Part shown: one piece after another, positions 4,613 to 6,999 of the stretch
Layout: every line of letters begins with the position of its first letter
Position numbering within the stretch: the stretch's first letter is position 1
Assembly: GCA_003070825.1 (NCBI GenBank)
Contig: QBLP01000089.1
Span: 1 to 6,999 of the forward strand
DNA: 6,999 nt
Direction of reading: 5' to 3'
Source of the DNA: Halanaerobium sp.
GTDB lineage: Bacteria > Bacillota > Halanaerobiia > Halanaerobiales > Halanaerobiaceae
Notes under the pieces: model-generated
Seen by the model: only the letters and a program-made list of their open reading frames with translations
Databases searched by the model: none
Told to the model about the DNA's origin: nothing
Translations under genes and position numbers: made by a program

Positions 4613-6999
4613 TTAATCTTCATCGCTATTATTTTCTGCATTATTTTCTTCTTCATCTTCTTCTAGCTCTCCATAACTTTCTGCTTCCAGCTCAGCATAT
4701 TCTTCTAATTTTTCTTTTACAGCACTGTGGATTTGATCCGCCTCTTTAGCAAGCATAATCTCCAGCGCCTGATCAATATCATCTATACTGTAAAGGTTGA
4801 ATTTACCCTGAGCTACTGCTTCAACCACTTCCTGATTCAGCATTAAGTTATCCAGATTTCGGTGGGGGATTATCACACCCTGCTCACCAGTAAGTCCTTT
4901 AGCCTGACAGACTTTAAAGAAACCTTCAATCTTTTCGTTGACTCCACCTATTGGCTGAACAACTCCTTTTTGATTCATTGAACCTGTAATTGCTATGTCC
5001 TGCCGAACTGGAATTCCAGCCAGGGAAGAAAGCAGAGCGACTACTTCAGCACAGGTTGCACTATCACCGTCAACTCCACCATAACTCTGCTCAAAGGCAA
5101 TCGAAGCTGTAAGGCTGAGTGGGGAATCCTGGGCGTATTTACCTCCTAAATAACCGGTTAAAATCATAACACCTTTGCTGTGAATCCGACCACTCATCTT
5201 GGCCTCCCGCTCAATATTAATAACTCCTTCTTTACCAAGATAACTGCGGGCTGTGATTCGGGCTGGACGACCAAAACTGTAATTACCGGCCTGATAAACC
5301 GAAAGCCCATTAATTTGACCAATTTCACTGCCGCTAACATCCAGCAGAAGGTGATCTCGATCAATCTGCTCCTGAATTTTTTCTTCCAGCAGATTGGAGC
5401 GCCTCTCCTTTTCATCAATTGCTTTTTTGACAGAGCTGGCACTGACAATTTCTTCACCAAAACTATCTGACCAGACATCTGCTTCTACTAAAATCTCTAT
5501 AATTTCATTGAATTTAGTTGAAAGTTTTTCGCGATCACCTGTCAGACGAGAGCTGAAATCAATCATTGCTGCAACTGCCTCTGCACTGAATTCTTTAAGC
5601 TCATCTCTATTGATCACTGAAGAAATAAAGTCAGCAAATTTTGCTATATTCTTTTTGTTTCTCTCCATTTCAATATCAAAATCTGCTTTAATTTTAAAGA
5701 GCTCAGAAAATTCATCATCATAATTATATAGTAAATAATAAATATAGGGAGAACCGATCATAATAATTTTTAGGTCAAGCTCAACTGCTTCCGGCTTTAA
5801 AGTAATTATTGGTACACTTCGGTACTGTTCCCCAATGTTTTCAACTGTGATCTCCTGATTAATTAAAGCCCGCTTGAGAGTATCCCAGCAGAAGGGATTT
5901 GTCAGCAGATCTTTGGCATGGACAATTAAAAACCCTCCATTTGCCCGGTGCAGTGAACCACTTCTGATCATTGTAAAATTAGTGGTAATAGTTCCAAACT
6001 GGCTTTTACCCTCAATCTTACCAAATAGGTTATAATAAGTGGGGTTTTTCTCATAAATCACTGGGGCTCCTTCAGTTTTACTGTTATTAACAAAAATATT
6101 GATCTGATAGCGGATAAAGAAGCTGCCGTCATCATCCTGCTGCATTGCCAGAAACGGATTTTGCTGATCCTCATCATTACTGCGGAAGCGGTCGATATTA
6201 TCTACTATATCCTCCTGAACTTCTTCTAAATAATTAACTATTTCCTCACAGTCTTCATATTTATCCTGCAGGTGACAGATTATTGGCTGAACAACAGAAA
6301 TACCTATCTTTTTTTCTAAAGCTGCCAGTTCATCCTGTGCCTCTTCCTTAATCGAACGAATCTCCCTCATTATCTGAGAAATTTCATTCTGGATTTTTTG
6401 ACTTTTATTTCTGATTTCGTCTTTTTTCTCATCATCCATCTCTTGAAAATCTTCGCGCGAGATTGGTTCTCCATCCTCATCAATTGGTACAGGCACCAGA
6501 CCCTGCGAGGTATTCTGCAGCATAAACCCTCTTTCTCGAGCGGAATCTTCAAACTCCTGCATTACTTTATTGGATTTAGGCTGATACTCATTTAAAATTT
6601 CTTTCCTTTCAGCCTCATACTCCTCTCCTTCAAATGCACGGGGGATTTCTTCCTGCAGTTCTTCGACTATTTTTTCCATATCAGTTTTTAAATCATTGCC
6701 CATTCCAGCAGGTACCCTCATCACTCTTGGTTTTTCGGGCTCAGAAAAATTAAAGACATATAAAATATCCTTCGGCTGCTCCATTTTGGCTGATTTTTCT
6801 TCGGCCATATTCTCAGCATATGTTGATTTTCCGGTTCCAGATTCTCCAGCCATAAAAATATTATAGCCGCTCTTATTAACTCTCATTCCAAAATCGAGCG
6901 AATCAGCTGCTCTATTTTGACCAATTATTTCTTCATCAATTGCAGAAAGTTCTTCTGTTGTTTCAAAATCGAGTTCTTCTGCCTTAAAATTAAAATCTA
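4613..6999 (-). CDS. Lon-like ATP-dependent protease (AAA+ / S16, YcbZ-LonB type), N-terminus beyond the window
   Basis: An AAA+ protease that would unfold and degrade damaged or regulatory proteins in the cytosol. The reading frame is open to the right edge: 37 codons upstream of the internal Met at 6886 encode family-typical FETTEELSAIDEEIIGQNRA, so the true start lies outside. Numbered from that Met: Walker A GESGTGKS (14-21); a charged helical, probably coiled-coil insert around 75-235; RANGGFLIV (314-322) at the Walker B strand; then the helical lid. The Lon protease domain occupies about 520-715, with catalytic S609 in GGVDGDSAT and K652 in GGVNEKIEG. The domain order with a long insert inside the ATPase, and no Lon N-terminal (LAN) domain visible, marks the YcbZ/LonB-like group rather than canonical LonA. 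The tail (741-757) is almost entirely Glu, Asp and Asn. nagA follows after about 95 bases. Confidence 0.93.
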   Translation of the reverse strand, partial: DFNFKAEELDFETTEELSAIDEEIIGQNRAADSLDFGMRVNKSGYNIFMAGESGTGKSTYAENMAEEKSAKMEQPKDILYVFNFSEPEKPRVMRVPAGMGNDLKTDMEKIVEELQEEIPRAFEGEEYEAERKEILNEYQPKSNKVMQEFEDSARERGFMLQNTSQGLVPVPIDEDGEPISREDFQEMDDEKKDEIRNKSQKIQNEISQIMREIRSIKEEAQDELAALEKKIGISVVQPIICHLQDKYEDCEEIVNYLEEVQEDIVDNIDRFRSNDEDQQNPFLAMQQDDDGSFFIRYQINIFVNNSKTEGAPVIYEKNPTYYNLFGKIEGKSQFGTITTNFTMIRSGSLHRANGGFLIVHAKDLLTNPFCWDTLKRALINQEITVENIGEQYRSVPIITLKPEAVELDLKIIMIGSPYIYYLLYNYDDEFSELFKIKADFDIEMERNKKNIAKFADFISSVINRDELKEFSAEAVAAMIDFSSRLTGDREKLSTKFNEIIEILVEADVWSDSFGEEIVSASSVKKAIDEKERRSNLLEEKIQEQIDRDHLLLDVSGSEIGQINGLSVYQAGNYSFGRPARITARSYLGKEGVINIEREAKMSGRIHSKGVMILTGYLGGKYAQDSPLSLTASIAFEQSYGGVDGDSATCAEVVALLSSLAGIPVRQDIAITGSMNQKGVVQPIGGVNEKIEGFFKVCQAKGLTGEQGVIIPHRNLDNLMLNQEVVEAVAQGKFNLYSIDDIDQALEIMLAKEADQIHSAVKEKLEEYAELEAESYGELEEDEEENNAENNSDED

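Noticed and set aside
5180..5723. Several plus- and minus-strand open frames within the protease domain region of the Lon-like gene
   Set aside because: They overlap the catalytic Lon coding sequence in other frames, with no ribosome binding sites or family resemblance.

Overview
All six genes in this window lie on the minus strand. The DNA is AT-rich. Start sites are marked by strong purine-rich Shine-Dalgarno sequences (GGAGGGG, AGGAGG, GGAGGTGG), two starts are TTG, and promoters are of the TTGAnn/TATAAT type. This points to a low-GC Gram-positive bacterium. The protein set (ornithine-racemase-like enzyme, LysO exporter, small Hsp20, Lon-like protease with a very acidic tail) would fit an anaerobic Firmicute such as a halophilic member of Halanaerobiales. 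That placement is inference from overall feel, not a database match.

In transcription order (high to low coordinate), the window holds: (1) most of a Lon-like AAA+/serine-lysine protease, running off the right edge at its N-terminus (4613-6999); (2) nagA, N-acetylglucosamine-6-phosphate deacetylase (3371-4516); (3) an Hsp20 small heat-shock protein (2768-3208) with its own strong promoter, a CtsR-like operator over the -35 box and a clear intrinsic terminator; (4) a two-gene operon of an ornithine-racemase-like PLP enzyme (1512-2582) and a LysO-family basic-amino-acid exporter (560-1495), only 16 bases apart and both starting at TTG; (5) a GAF-fold free methionine-(R)-sulfoxide reductase (469 to the left edge), missing only its extreme C-terminus.

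Two themes emerge. Lon-like protease, Hsp20 and MsrC are protein-quality and oxidative-stress functions, although they are not in one transcript. The racemase-exporter pair suggests a small system that converts and/or expels a basic amino acid. Which amino acid, and which enantiomer leaves the cell, cannot be read from the sequence; this pair is the most interesting element here. I see no mobile element, CRISPR array, tRNA or rRNA, and no gene-free stretch longer than about 190 bases.
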